Origin: Flavobacterium amniphilum
GTDB taxonomy: Bacteria > Bacteroidota > Bacteroidia > Flavobacteriales > Flavobacteriaceae
Length of the DNA stretch: 64,000 nucleotides
Direction: 5' to 3'
NCBI RefSeq assembly: GCF_023634845.1
Contig: NZ_JAMLJL010000002.1
Coordinates: forward strand, 1-64,000
Each line of letters starts with the position of its first letter. Position 1 is the stretch's first letter. The notes beneath the pieces are model-generated. The model had not been told where the DNA came from. It did no database searches and saw only the letters and a program-made list of their open reading frames with translations. Shown piece by piece: positions 53,804-63,039 of the stretch. The translations under genes were made by a program, and so were the position numbers.

Positions 53804-53999
53804 CTGTTTTTATCGATTTTTGCAAAAGTACGTCTAAAAAACTGTTATCTAGTACTTTTTCGAATAAAAATTTACTTTAATTTTTTTTTAACTAATTTGT
53901 TCCTATCTGTGAATTCCTACTTAATAAAAGATTTCTTTTCTTTGCATAATAATTACAGCTTAATTGTGTTTGTAATTTTCACTTTCAATCCATTTATCC

Positions 54000-54284
54000 A
54001 TGATTACAGTTAAAAATTTTAAATTTCTTGCCTTAATTGAAGGAATTTCGGCCCTATTACTTTTCTTTTTTGCAATGCCAATGAAATACGCTTTTGATAT
54101 GCCGGTTTTTGTTCGCTATATAGGTATGGCACACGGTTTATTGTTTAGCGTGTATATTATAATGGCTACTATATTGAAATTTGTTGATCGTTGGAATTGG
54201 AAGAAATATGCTGTAATATGTTTAGCGTCTATTCCTCCGTTTGGTACTTTTTACATTGAAAAGAAATATTTAAGAAATGCTTAA
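54000..54284 (+). CDS. DUF3817 membrane protein
   Basis: 94 residues with three transmembrane helices. FLALIEGISALLLFFFAMPMKY and VRYIGMAHGLLFSVYI are the DUF3817 signatures, and the protein ends in ASIPPFGTFYIEKKYLR. It is an integral inner membrane protein of unknown function. Its 3' end overlaps the mechanosensitive channel gene by 8 bp, implying translational coupling. Confidence 0.88.
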   Translation: MITVKNFKFLALIEGISALLLFFFAMPMKYAFDMPVFVRYIGMAHGLLFSVYIIMATILKFVDRWNWKKYAVICLASIPPFGTFYIEKKYLRNA

Positions 54285-55539
54285 ATTCTCCGAAAAAATA
54301 TTTGGCTGGTGCTATAAATTGTTAATGAAACTGGATTTTAATGAGACAATTGCGTCTTATTTCAGTCTGGCTGTCAATATCGTTGTATTAAGTTGTATTG
54401 CTTATGTGATGTATATGGTTTTCCGTTTTGTTTTGGTAACCATAATGGCAATCGTAGCAAAACGATCACGTACTAAATTTGATGATTTATTGGTCTCAAA
54501 TGAAACAGCTAAATATATTTCACACTTAATTCCGCTGATTTATATTTATAAATCGGTACCCATTATTTTAGAGGATTTCACTTCCTGGGAAACTATATTC
54601 GGCCGTCTTGTTGCTGTTTATATCGTTCTTTTGGTTATTTGGATTGTACAATCGATACTTCGTGCATTCCGTGATCATCTAAAAAGTAAAACAGAATACA
54701 GTGATAAACCGATTGACAGTTATGTTCAGGTTATCATGATATTGCTTTGGATTTTAGGCGCCATTATTATTGTCGCTAAAATCATGGACATTGGTACCGA
54801 TACTTTAGTAAAAACGCTAGGGGCGGTTTCTGCTGTTGTCATATTGATTTTCAGAGATACTATTTTAGGTTTCGTCGCCAGTGTACAGGTTTCCATTAAT
54901 GACATGATCCGTATTGGTGATTGGATTACAATGGATAAATTTGGTGCCGACGGTGATGTAATTGAAATCAATCTTGCCACAGTGAAAGTCCGAAACTTTG
55001 ACAATACAACGACTACAATTCCAACATACAGTCTTATTTCTGATAGTTTCAGAAACTGGCGGGGAATGATTAATTCAGACGGAAGACGCATCAAAAGGCA
55101 CGTATTGATCAAAACAAATTCAATCCGTTTTGTCCGCGAAGAGGAATTGGAAGATTTCAAAAAAATCCAATTGATCAGTTCATATATAGAGAAAAAACAA
55201 GTTGACATCCGTAAGCATAACGAATTGCATGAGGTTGACAAAACCTTGTCAATCAATGGACGAAATCTTACTAATTTTGGGTTATTCCGTAAGTATTTGA
55301 CTAAATACCTTGAAAATTATCCGGGATTAAACAAAGATATGTTGCTGTTATGCCGTCATCTCCAGCCAACATCACAGGGAATTCCTTTGGAAGTTTATGC
55401 TTTTTCAAAAGATAAACGATTTGAAAACTACGAGTATATCATGAGTGATATTTTTGATCATATCCTGGCTTCTGTCGTTTATTTTGATTTGGAAGTTTTT
55501 GAAATGCCATCCAGCAAAAACGCTATCAGTGAAGCTTAA
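54277..55539 (+). CDS. MscS-family mechanosensitive channel
   Basis: 420 residues. Several N-terminal transmembrane helices are followed by the pore-lining TM3 (LGAVSAVVILIFRDTILGFVASVQVSIND). The MscS beta domain has IRIGDWITMDKFGADGDVIEINLATVKVRNFDNTTTTIPTYS-like strands, and an extended C-terminal domain (about 290-410) is absent from E. coli MscS. It resembles the YbdG/MscK-like subgroup. It relieves osmotic pressure by opening on membrane tension. Coupled to the DUF3817 gene upstream; the GNAT gene begins 12 bp downstream. Confidence 0.92.
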   Translation: MLKFSEKIFGWCYKLLMKLDFNETIASYFSLAVNIVVLSCIAYVMYMVFRFVLVTIMAIVAKRSRTKFDDLLVSNETAKYISHLIPLIYIYKSVPIILEDFTSWETIFGRLVAVYIVLLVIWIVQSILRAFRDHLKSKTEYSDKPIDSYVQVIMILLWILGAIIIVAKIMDIGTDTLVKTLGAVSAVVILIFRDTILGFVASVQVSINDMIRIGDWITMDKFGADGDVIEINLATVKVRNFDNTTTTIPTYSLISDSFRNWRGMINSDGRRIKRHVLIKTNSIRFVREEELEDFKKIQLISSYIEKKQVDIRKHNELHEVDKTLSINGRNLTNFGLFRKYLTKYLENYPGLNKDMLLLCRHLQPTSQGIPLEVYAFSKDKRFENYEYIMSDIFDHILASVVYFDLEVFEMPSSKNAISEA

Positions 55540-55551
55540 TTGAATAATATT

Positions 55552-56067
55552 ATGGGGTTTATCATCAGAAATGTCAAACCGGAAGAATTTCAGAAATTGG
55601 GCCAACTCTTGGTTGATGTTTATTCACAGCTTGAAGGTTTTCCAAAACCGGAAGAGCAACCGGCTTATTATAATTTACTGCTGAATGTTGGAGATTTTAC
55701 CCAAAAAGATAAAACCGAATTAATTGGAGCCTTTAATGAAATTGATGAATTATTGGCAGGAGTTGTTTTCCTCGGAGATATGCAATATTATGGTTCTGGC
55801 GGAACTGCAACTTCAGAAAAGAATTCAGCTGGTTTCAGATTATTAGCGGTCAGAGATTCAGCCAGAGGCTTGGGATTAGGTAAATTGCTGACACTGAAAT
55901 GTATTGAAAAAGCCAAAGAAATGAATCTGGATCAGGTAATCATACATACCACCATGGCCATGAAACCGGCCTGGGGCATGTATGAAAAAATTGGTTTTAA
56001 AAGATCCGAAGATTTAGATTTTATGCAAGGGAATCTGGAAGTATTCGGATTCAGATACCGCTTCTAA
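55552..56067 (+). CDS. GNAT-family N-acetyltransferase
   Basis: 171 residues from ATG 55552, which follows the channel gene by 12 bp (a TTG at 55540 is less likely). The acetyl-CoA-binding motif A is LLAVRDSARGLGLGKLLTLKCI, with R/Q-x-x-G-x-G/A. Strand 5 and the motif B region are VIIHTTMAMKPAWGMYEKIGF. Substrate unknown. Last gene of the DUF3817-mscS-GNAT operon and convergent with the thioesterase gene 1 bp away. Confidence 0.87.
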   Translation: MGFIIRNVKPEEFQKLGQLLVDVYSQLEGFPKPEEQPAYYNLLLNVGDFTQKDKTELIGAFNEIDELLAGVVFLGDMQYYGSGGTATSEKNSAGFRLLAVRDSARGLGLGKLLTLKCIEKAKEMNLDQVIIHTTMAMKPAWGMYEKIGFKRSEDLDFMQGNLEVFGFRYRF

Positions 56068-56068
56068 T

Positions 56069-56467
56069 TTAATCCTCTACACTTTTTATTCTGTTACGAA
56101 CGTACTCAACCTGTGTTTTACCGTGTGCTTTCGGTTTTCCATCTTCGCCCAAGCTTACCATTGTGATGGTATCAATAGTAATAATGGTTTCACGCGTCAT
56201 CATATTCCGTACTTCACATTTTAATACTAATGAAGAGTTTCCGAATTTAACCACATCCAGACCAATTTCAACAATATCTCCCTGCTTGGCGGAACTGATA
56301 AAATTAATTTCCGACATGTGTTTTGTAACCACTCTCGGGTTTTCCAGTTGAACAATGGAATACAAAGCTGCTTCTTCGTCAATCCAGGCTAATAATTTCC
56401 CCCCGAAAAGAGAATGATTAGGATTTAAGTCTTCGGGTTTAACCCATTTTCTTGTGTGAAATCTCAT
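56069..56467 (-). CDS. Acyl-CoA thioesterase, hotdog fold
   Basis: 132 residues with the hotdog fold of cytosolic acyl-CoA hydrolases (YciA/BACH type). NPNHSLFGGKLLAWIDEEAALY contains the catalytic Asp on the central helix. NFISSAKQGDIVEIGLDVVKFGNSS forms the following strands. It starts within the last 4 bp of the NUDIX gene and is therefore coupled to it. Confidence 0.9.
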   Translation of the reverse strand: MRFHTRKWVKPEDLNPNHSLFGGKLLAWIDEEAALYSIVQLENPRVVTKHMSEINFISSAKQGDIVEIGLDVVKFGNSSLVLKCEVRNMMTRETIITIDTITMVSLGEDGKPKAHGKTQVEYVRNRIKSVED

Positions 56468-56883
56468 AGTAAATTATGTTTTTGAATGGCATCTTTGATG
56501 ATGTCCAGATGATCAAATGCTAAATTTGGTAAATCATTAATTTCAAACCAATTACAATCTTCAGCATCATCAGATGCTTTAGCTTCAGTATTCTCGTTTG
56601 CTATTCCAAAATAAGCGATTGAAACGACATGGTTCCGGGGATCACGGAAGGGTTTCCCATAAGCTTTCAATTGTTCCAAATTGCTAACTTTAATTTGTGT
56701 TTCTTCTTCCAATTCCCGTTTTGCCGCCACTACCAAATCTTCGTTTTCATCAACAAAACCTCCGGGTAAAGCCCAACAATTCTGAAATGGATCATTCTTC
56801 CGTTTAATCAATAAAATCTGTTTGGGATTGGTTTCTTTGATAAGGACAACATCAACAGTAACAAAAATTTTGGAAGTATACAT
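56464..56883 (-). CDS. NUDIX hydrolase
   Basis: 139 residues from ATG 56883. The Nudix box GGFVDENEDLVVAAKRELEEETQ fits Gx5Ex7REUxEExGU. N-terminal strand KIFVTVDVVLIKE and ILLIKRKNDPFQNCWALPGG are typical of ADP-ribose or NTP pyrophosphatases. The exact nucleotide is unknown. An ATG 18 bp upstream is possible. It overlaps the thioesterase gene start by 4 bp. Confidence 0.9.
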   Translation of the reverse strand: MYTSKIFVTVDVVLIKETNPKQILLIKRKNDPFQNCWALPGGFVDENEDLVVAAKRELEEETQIKVSNLEQLKAYGKPFRDPRNHVVSIAYFGIANENTEAKASDDAEDCNWFEINDLPNLAFDHLDIIKDAIQKHNLL

Positions 56884-56976
56884 ATAATAGGTTTTCAACA
56901 CTAAATTACTAATAACTTTCGAATGTATTTTCCTATGAAGGCTACATTTTTCGTAAATTTAAGAAAAACAAAGATC

Positions 56977-57378
56977 ATGGAATCCCGAGACACACAACTC
57001 CTGGAATGGAGAGGCGAAACTTTAGGAACAGTCAACACTCAGTCATCCAGTGAAGAAGCTTTCCAAAATCAAACCATTAGACCTATATTAAAACTTCAGA
57101 ATGATTTATTTGTTCAGGTTTTTATCAATTATGCCATTAAGCAGAAGAATGTTTTTTTTGCGCTATCACCCGAAAAGAAAATGACTTACATTGAGAATGT
57201 GATCCAAAAGGATATTAAGTTCAGAAATTCACTGAAAGGAATGGTTATCGCTCTTTTTACGGTCAATGAATATTTGGAATACATAAAAAATTCATCAAAC
57301 CTCAATAAAAGAATGATGAATTTATTAATTGAAAGGCTTAAAAGTCACGTACAATTGTTCGAAGAATGCAATCAATAA
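56977..57378 (+). CDS. Conserved small protein, unknown function
   Basis: 133 residues from ATG 56977 (MESRDTQLLEWRGETLGTV). Upstream in-frame ATGs at 56923 and 56935 lie close to the divergent NUDIX promoter and are less likely. It is mostly helical with RPILKLQNDLFVQVFINYAI, a basic FRNSLKGMVIALFTVNEYLEYI and a C-terminal RMMNLLIERLKSHVQLF. I recall similar Flavobacterium proteins annotated as 'glyoxalase', but no glyoxalase motif is visible. It ends 7 bp inside the convergent DUF2461 gene. Confidence 0.6.
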   Translation: MESRDTQLLEWRGETLGTVNTQSSSEEAFQNQTIRPILKLQNDLFVQVFINYAIKQKNVFFALSPEKKMTYIENVIQKDIKFRNSLKGMVIALFTVNEYLEYIKNSSNLNKRMMNLLIERLKSHVQLFEECNQ

Positions 57379-58037
57379 ATGCTTTCTCCGTTTAGATTTG
57401 TTCCGAGTACATCACTCATGTAATCAAAAAACGGTCGCATTGCTTGAAAAGTATCCAAAACTTCGTTTTTGAAATTAGCCGCAGTTACTTCTTTGTCTGA
57501 AAAACGGCGGTAAACCAAATATTGCTTTTTCCTAATCAAATCAATTGCGTGGTGTTCTTTGTCAAAATCTTTCGGTGCAGTTTTCAATTCTGCGCCTTGC
57601 AACGTACCGAAATATTTAATGAAATTTTCCTCAGAAACTATAGAACGGATGATGCTGTCATCCAATTCAAACTCTTTACGGATCCGTTTTAAATCTTCTG
57701 CATTAGGTTCCCAAAAACCGCCTCCAATGAAGCTGGCACCGGGTTGAATATGCAAATAATATCCTCCGCGGAGATATGGTTTAGCCCTGTCATAACTGAC
57801 GCTAAAATTATTTTTATAAGGCGTTTTATCTTTCGAAAAACGTATATCCCTGTAAATTCGGTGAATTTGCATTTTTTCAATGTTATCACGGGAACCGAGT
57901 TCCTGATGAATACTTCCAAAAAATGATTTGATCGCATCATGGTGTTTTTCAAAACGTTTTTTATTATCGTTAAACCAATCCCTGTTGTTGTTTTGAGCTA
58001 ATTCTGAAAGGAAATCCAATTCCGTTTTTGAAATCAT
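57372..58037 (-). CDS. DUF2461 family protein
   Basis: 221 residues. N-terminal FLSELAQNNNRDWFNDNKKRFEKH, then HRIYRDIRFSKDKTPYKNNFS and GGYYLHIQPGASFIGGGFWEP. These are the diagnostic motifs of DUF2461, a cytoplasmic family with conserved aromatic, Arg and Asp residues and no known reaction. It lies 43 bp after the hisIE stop but on the same strand only downstream of it, so it could be read through from the his operon. No terminator is seen between them. Confidence 0.88.
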   Translation of the reverse strand: MISKTELDFLSELAQNNNRDWFNDNKKRFEKHHDAIKSFFGSIHQELGSRDNIEKMQIHRIYRDIRFSKDKTPYKNNFSVSYDRAKPYLRGGYYLHIQPGASFIGGGFWEPNAEDLKRIRKEFELDDSIIRSIVSEENFIKYFGTLQGAELKTAPKDFDKEHHAIDLIRKKQYLVYRRFSDKEVTAANFKNEVLDTFQAMRPFFDYMSDVLGTNLNGESIY

Positions 58038-58080
58038 TTTTTTCTTTTAAAAATACCAAATTCCATTTCAATTTTACAAA

Positions 58081-58680
58081 TTATTTGGACCTCTCTTCTA
58101 AAACTGATATTACATCTTTCATTTTAAACCCTTTAGCCTGCAAAAGAATTAAATAATGAAATAGTAAATCGGCACTTTCATTTAAAAATAAAATATCGTT
58201 ACTGTCTTTTGCTTCAATTACCATTTCAATTGCCTCCTCTCCTACTTTTTGGGCAATTTTATTGATTCCTTTTTGAAATAAAGAAGCCACATAACTTGTG
58301 TCAGATTGTTTGCTTTTCTTTCTGTTTTCTATGGTTTCTTCCAGTTTTGAAAGAAATTGCCTGTTTGAATTGTTATTTTCGGCCCAGCAGGTATCAGTTC
58401 CTTTGTGGCAGGTTGGTCCTAATGGTTTGACTTGAAACAATAATGTATCATTATCACAGTCGGTTTTATAATTTACCAATTCTAGAAAATTCCCACTTTC
58501 TTCTCCTTTAGTCCATAAACGTTGTTTTGAACGGGAAAAGAAAGTTATTTTCTGAATTTCCAATGTTTTATTAAATGCTTCCTCATTCATATAACCAAGC
58601 ATTAACACAGTTTTGGTTTCCGTATCCTGAATAATGGCCGGTACCAAACCGTTATCGTTTTTTGAAAAATCGGGTTTCAT
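58081..58680 (-). CDS. hisIE: Bifunctional phosphoribosyl-AMP cyclohydrolase / phosphoribosyl-ATP pyrophosphatase
   Basis: 199 residues. The N-terminal HisI half (about 1-100) has MLGYMNEEAFNKTL, FFSRSKQRLWTKGEESGN and DCDNDTLLFQVKPLGPTCH with the metal-binding Asp and Cys. The C-terminal HisE half (about 110-199) has SYVASLFQKGINKIAQKVGEEAIEMVIEA. It carries out steps two and three of histidine synthesis. Last his gene of the operon, 1 bp after hisF. Confidence 0.96.
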   Translation of the reverse strand: MKPDFSKNDNGLVPAIIQDTETKTVLMLGYMNEEAFNKTLEIQKITFFSRSKQRLWTKGEESGNFLELVNYKTDCDNDTLLFQVKPLGPTCHKGTDTCWAENNNSNRQFLSKLEETIENRKKSKQSDTSYVASLFQKGINKIAQKVGEEAIEMVIEAKDSNDILFLNESADLLFHYLILLQAKGFKMKDVISVLEERSK

Positions 58681-58681
58681 A

Positions 58682-59437
58682 TTATAGTCTGATTGTGATG
58701 TTTTGTTGTTTTAAAAATTGTTTAAGTTCTGGGATTTGAATCTGCTCAAAATGGAAAACACTTGCCGCCAAAGCCGCATCTGCATTTCCATAATTAAAAA
58801 CATCTGCAAAATCCTGTTTGCTGCCTGCTCCACCAGAAGCTATGACCGGAATATTCACAACAGAAACCAACTTAGCCAAAGCTTCGTTTGCAAAACCATT
58901 TTGGGTTCCGTCGTTGTTCATGGAAGTAAAGAGAATTTCTCCTGCACCTCTTTCTTCAGCTTCTTTTGCCCAATCGAAAAGATCTAAGTCGGTTGGCTCC
59001 TTCCCTCCTGCCAAATGCACTTTCCATTGGTTTTCCACCATTTTAGCGTCAATAGCCACGACAACACATTGTGAACCAAATTCCCGGGCCAAATCATTAA
59101 TTAGTTGTGGATTTTTTACTGCTGCCGAATTAACCGAAACTTTATCGGCACCATTTTGCAGAAGCAATCTCACATCTTCTACAGACGAAATCCCGCCGCC
59201 TACTGTAAACGGAATATTTATAGTCTGCGCTACTTTTTTCACTAACGGAATCAGCGTTTTTCTTCGTTCTTCAGTTGCTGAAATATCCAAAAAAACCAAT
59301 TCATCAGCGCCATTCCCAGCATATTTTGTAGCTAATTCAACCGGATCACCGGCATCTTTCAGATTGATAAAATTGACACCTTTAACCGTTCTGCCGTTTT
59401 TTATATCCAAACACGGAATAATTCTTTTAGTCAGCAT
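58682..59437 (-). CDS. hisF: Imidazole glycerol phosphate synthase, cyclase subunit
   Basis: 251 residues, (beta/alpha)8 barrel. Catalytic Asp11 in [15 protein letters not shown] and Asp in [13 protein letters not shown]. Phosphate-binding glycine loops are [25 protein letters not shown] and [13 protein letters not shown]. It forms the complex with HisH, which supplies ammonia. In this operon hisH and hisF are separated by hisA. Confidence 0.97.
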   Translation of the reverse strand: MLTKRIIPCLDIKNGRTVKGVNFINLKDAGDPVELATKYAGNGADELVFLDISATEERRKTLIPLVKKVAQTINIPFTVGGGISSVEDVRLLLQNGADKVSVNSAAVKNPQLINDLAREFGSQCVVVAIDAKMVENQWKVHLAGGKEPTDLDLFDWAKEAEERGAGEILFTSMNNDGTQNGFANEALAKLVSVVNIPVIASGGAGSKQDFADVFNYGNADAALAASVFHFEQIQIPELKQFLKQQNITIRL

Positions 59438-59439
59438 TA

Positions 59440-60174
59440 CTATTGTTTTTTAATGATAAAATTTTCCAATTGTTTTAATGAAATCTTTCCTTCATAAATT
59501 GCTTTTCCGATGATGGTTCCTTCACAACCTAATTGGGCTAATTGCGGTAATTCGTCAATTGTTGAAATTCCACCTGAGGCAATTAGTTTTAATTGTGACG
59601 ATTTACAATTAATCATAATTTCCTGATACACATTAAAGCCGGGTCCTTCTAGCATTCCGTCTTTACTGATGTCTGTACAGATTACATATTGAATTCCTTC
59701 AGAAATGTAATCCTGAATAAAAGGAATAAATGACTCTCCGCTGTTTTCGGACCAGCCTGAGACGGCAATTTTTCCTTCGTTGACATCAGCTCCCAGAATA
59801 ATTTTATCAGCACCATACGTTCGTATCCAATTTTGGAACACTTGAGGTTCTTTTACTGCGATACTTCCTCCCGTAATTTGATTGGCTCCCGATTCGAAGG
59901 CAATACATAGGTCGTTATCACTTTTTAAACCACCACCAAAATCAATTTTCAATTTGGTTTTCGAAGCAATCTGTTCCAGAATTCTGTAATTGATAATCCG
60001 GTTTGATTTTGCACCGTCAAGATCTACCAGATGTAGGTTTTCAATGCCGTGTGCTTCAAACATTTTAGCTACTTCCAGCGGATTTTCATTGTATATTTTT
60101 TTGGTTTCATAATCCCCTTTTGTAAGACGGACACATTTTCCGTCGATGATGTCTATGGCCGGTATGATTCTCAT
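59440..60174 (-). CDS. hisA: ProFAR isomerase
   Basis: 244 residues, (beta/alpha)8 barrel related to HisF. Catalytic Asp8 in [15 protein letters not shown] and Asp in [11 protein letters not shown]. Phosphate loops are [11 protein letters not shown] and [13 protein letters not shown]. It performs the Amadori isomerisation of ProFAR to PRFAR. Downstream hisF follows after 2 bp. Upstream, a 120-bp palindromic repeat separates it from hisH, unlike the other tight junctions. Confidence 0.97.
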   Translation of the reverse strand: MRIIPAIDIIDGKCVRLTKGDYETKKIYNENPLEVAKMFEAHGIENLHLVDLDGAKSNRIINYRILEQIASKTKLKIDFGGGLKSDNDLCIAFESGANQITGGSIAVKEPQVFQNWIRTYGADKIILGADVNEGKIAVSGWSENSGESFIPFIQDYISEGIQYVICTDISKDGMLEGPGFNVYQEIMINCKSSQLKLIASGGISTIDELPQLAQLGCEGTIIGKAIYEGKISLKQLENFIIKKQ

Positions 60175-60189
60175 AATTTAATGTTTTAT

Positions 60190-60297
60190 CTGCGTTAGGG
60201 ATTGAGGCTTTGTCTGAGCTCTTTTTATTTGCCGTGGCGTTTAGCAAGGCAAATAAAAAAGCGAGTGCCGAAAGCCCGACCCTTGGGTAACGCCCTA
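60190..60297 (-). repeat. REP-like palindromic element between hisH and hisA
   Basis: TTTTTATTTGCC (60222-60233) pairs with GGCAAATAAAAA (60248-60259). The outer ends GCGTTAGGG (60192-60200) and GGGTAACGCCCTA (60285-60297) are partly complementary. On the minus strand it contains GGGTCGGGCTTTCGGC, which I recall as part of interspersed repeats in many Flavobacteriia and other Bacteroidota. Its first three bases supply the hisH stop codon TAG. Confidence 0.65.
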
Positions 60298-60879
60298 CTT
60301 ATTTTTTAAAAAATTCAGCAACAGTTTTTCCCCGGCTTTCCCACTCTTTTCCGGGTGAAACTGCACACCTGAAAAATTATCTTTTTGTAAAGCTGTGGTA
60401 TATTCCAAATCGTAATTTGTTGTAGCAATGGTTTCGTTACAAACCGGTGCATAATAACTGTGCACCAGATACATGTACTCATTTTCCAGGATTCCTTCAA
60501 ACAAAGGTGACTTTAAATTTGAAATGGTGTTCCAACCTATTTGCGGCACTTTAACTTTATTCGAAAACCGTCTGATTTCTGTATCAAAAATCCCCAAAGC
60601 ATCTGTGTTTCCTTCTTCCGAGGATTTGCACAACAATTGCATACCGAGGCAAATTCCCAACAAAGGTTGTTTTAGTGTTGGAATCAACAAATCCAAACCA
60701 TTTTCTTTCAGTTTTTTCATGGCACTGGAAGCTTCTCCCACACCGGGAAATATTACTTTATCGGCTGCTTTGATGAAATTATGATCATTGGTCACAACAC
60801 CTTTATATCCCAATCTTTCCAGTGCAAAAAGAATACTTTGTACATTTCCGGCACCATAATCTATAATTGCTATTTCCAT
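60295..60879 (-). CDS. hisH: Imidazole glycerol phosphate synthase, glutaminase subunit
   Basis: 194 residues, class I glutamine amidotransferase. Nucleophile Cys in LLGICLGMQLLC (about 77-88). His and Glu of the triad are in GVQFHPEKSG near the C-terminus. Gly-rich VIFPGVGEASSA forms the oxyanion region. It provides NH3 to HisF. The TAG stop coincides with the start of the palindromic repeat. Its start touches the hisB stop by 1 bp. Confidence 0.96.
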   Translation of the reverse strand: MEIAIIDYGAGNVQSILFALERLGYKGVVTNDHNFIKAADKVIFPGVGEASSAMKKLKENGLDLLIPTLKQPLLGICLGMQLLCKSSEEGNTDALGIFDTEIRRFSNKVKVPQIGWNTISNLKSPLFEGILENEYMYLVHSYYAPVCNETIATTNYDLEYTTALQKDNFSGVQFHPEKSGKAGEKLLLNFLKNK

Positions 60880-62003
60880 TATAAAATTCCTTTGCTTGAT
60901 GGTAGAATCATTTTTTCGGTATCTCGTTTTACAGCCGCTTTCATGGCTTTGGCAAATGCTTTGAAAATTGCTTCAATTTTGTGGTGCTCATTTGTACCTT
61001 CTGCTTTGATATTCAGGTTGCATTTTGCGCCGTCTGTAAATGATTTAAAGAAGTGGAAAAACATTTCAGTTGGCATTTTTCCTATCATTTCACGTTTGAA
61101 TTCGGCTTCCCAGACCAACCAGTTTCGACCACCAAAATCAATTGCAACCTGCGCCAGACAATCATCCATGGGCAAACAAAATCCGTAGCGTTCAATTCCT
61201 AATTTGGTTCCCAAAGCTTTACCGAAAACTTCACCCAAAGCAATGGCCGTATCCTCAATCGTGTGGTGTTCATCTACTTCCAGATCACCATTGACCGCAA
61301 TGTCCAGATCCATTTGTCCGTGAACGGCTATTTGTTCCAACATGTGATTGAAGAAGTCAATTCCTGTGTTGATATTTTTTTTGCCGCTGCCATCCAGGTT
61401 TAACGATATTTTGATATCTGTTTCTTTCGTTATCCTTTCGATTGAAACTGTTCTTGAATTCAATTTCAGGAAGTTATAAATATTTTTCCAATCTGTGGTT
61501 TCCAAAGCCAGAACTGACTCTAAACCATTGAGGTTTGCTGAAAGTCCGTTAGCAGATTCATTTATAAGAATTGCTTTGGCTCCGAGATTCTTAGCTAATT
61601 CGATATCAGTTAGTCGATCACCGATGACAAATGAATTTTCAAGATCATACGCTTCGGAAAAATACTCCGTAAGCATAGCTGTTCCCGGCTTTCTTGTTAG
61701 AGCATTTTCAGAAGGCAACGTTTTATCGATCAATATTTCATTAAAGACAACACCTTCATTTTCAAATGTTTTAATAATAAAATTATGAGCCGGCCAGAAG
61801 GTATCTTCCGGGAAACTTGCAGTTCCCAATCCGTCCTGATTGGTGACCATGACCAATTCATACTCCGTTTCCTCTGCAATTTTGCTTAGATATGAAAGGC
61901 ACTTCGGATAAAACAGTACCTTTTCCAAACTGTCAATTTGTTTGTCATCCGGTTCAATTATAATAGTTCCGTCGCGATCGATAAATAAAACTTTCTTACC
62001 CAT
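60879..62003 (-). CDS. hisB: Bifunctional histidinol-phosphatase / IGP dehydratase
   Basis: 374 residues. The N-terminal HAD domain (about 1-160) has DRDGTI with Asp9 and Asp11, and [19 protein letters not shown]. The C-terminal IGP dehydratase (about 175-374) has [33 protein letters not shown] and the His-rich ENHKIE-like [16 protein letters not shown] that bind manganese. The fusion matches the enterobacterial HisB layout. It overlaps hisC by 8 bp. Confidence 0.96.
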   Translation of the reverse strand: MGKKVLFIDRDGTIIIEPDDKQIDSLEKVLFYPKCLSYLSKIAEETEYELVMVTNQDGLGTASFPEDTFWPAHNFIIKTFENEGVVFNEILIDKTLPSENALTRKPGTAMLTEYFSEAYDLENSFVIGDRLTDIELAKNLGAKAILINESANGLSANLNGLESVLALETTDWKNIYNFLKLNSRTVSIERITKETDIKISLNLDGSGKKNINTGIDFFNHMLEQIAVHGQMDLDIAVNGDLEVDEHHTIEDTAIALGEVFGKALGTKLGIERYGFCLPMDDCLAQVAIDFGGRNWLVWEAEFKREMIGKMPTEMFFHFFKSFTDGAKCNLNIKAEGTNEHHKIEAIFKAFAKAMKAAVKRDTEKMILPSSKGIL

Positions 62004-63039
62004 TTTGTATTGTTTTTAAAGTTTTGATTAATTGTTTGTTTTCTTCTTCGTTGCCAACAGTAATCCGGAGGCAATTTTGACACAAAGGCTGTGATGACCT
62101 GTTTCGTATTACGAATCCGTTTGCCAGTAATTGGTTATAGCGTTTTGTTGCGTTATCTACTTTTATAAGGATGAAATTTGCATTAGACGGATAGACTTTT
62201 TCAATGAATTTTACTTCAAGCAATTGTTTAGATAGAATTTCTTTTTCCCTTTTAATACTTACAATTTCATCTTTTGCAACTTGATTTTTATTTAATCTTT
62301 TTATTGCTTCCAACTGTGTTAATGCATTAACATTATAAGGTGGTTTTATTTTATTCAGAACATCAATAATTTCTTCAGAAGCATATAAAATTCCCAAACG
62401 GATTCCAGCCATTCCATACGCTTTTGAAAGTGTCTGTGTGACAACCAACTGCTTATAGTTTTCCAGTTTTAAAATCCAACTTTCTGCATCTGAGAAATCG
62501 ATGTAGGCTTCATCCAGCACTATCAATCCGTTGAAATTTTCCAAAAGCGTTATTGTTTTATCTTCCTCAATTAAGTTACCTGTTGGATTATTTGGCGAAC
62601 AGATAAAAATTATTTTGGTATTGTTGTCAATCACCTCCAAAATCTTATCGATATCCGGCTGAAATGAATCAAGCAATATTACTTCCCTATTTTCTACAGC
62701 ATTCAGATTAGCCAAAACCCCATACATCCCGTATGTAGGCGGCAAAGTGATTACGTTATCACGATTGGGTTCACAAAAGGCACGGATTAATAAATCCAGT
62801 ACTTCATCGCTACCGTTACCTAACAAGATCTGACTTTCAGGAATATTTTTTAAGACTGAAAGTTGGTGCTTGAGTTTTTTCTGTTGCGGATCCGGGTAAC
62901 GGTTAATTCCGTTATCGAATGGGTTTTCATTTGCATCCAGAAAAATCATTTCCTTATCGAAATTTTTGAACTCGTCTCTCGCTGATGAATACGCCTCCAT
63001 TGCAGCAATATTTTTTCGGACTAATTGATTAATTTCCAT
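61996..63039 (-). CDS. hisC: Histidinol-phosphate aminotransferase
   Basis: 347 residues, PLP fold type I. The PLP Lys is in [16 protein letters not shown]. Earlier motifs are [33 protein letters not shown] and VLDEAYIDF. It transaminates imidazole acetol phosphate with glutamate. It overlaps hisB by 8 bp and hisD by 11 bp. Confidence 0.96.
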   Translation of the reverse strand: MEINQLVRKNIAAMEAYSSARDEFKNFDKEMIFLDANENPFDNGINRYPDPQQKKLKHQLSVLKNIPESQILLGNGSDEVLDLLIRAFCEPNRDNVITLPPTYGMYGVLANLNAVENREVILLDSFQPDIDKILEVIDNNTKIIFICSPNNPTGNLIEEDKTITLLENFNGLIVLDEAYIDFSDAESWILKLENYKQLVVTQTLSKAYGMAGIRLGILYASEEIIDVLNKIKPPYNVNALTQLEAIKRLNKNQVAKDEIVSIKREKEILSKQLLEVKFIEKVYPSNANFILIKVDNATKRYNQLLANGFVIRNRSSQPLCQNCLRITVGNEEENKQLIKTLKTIQNG

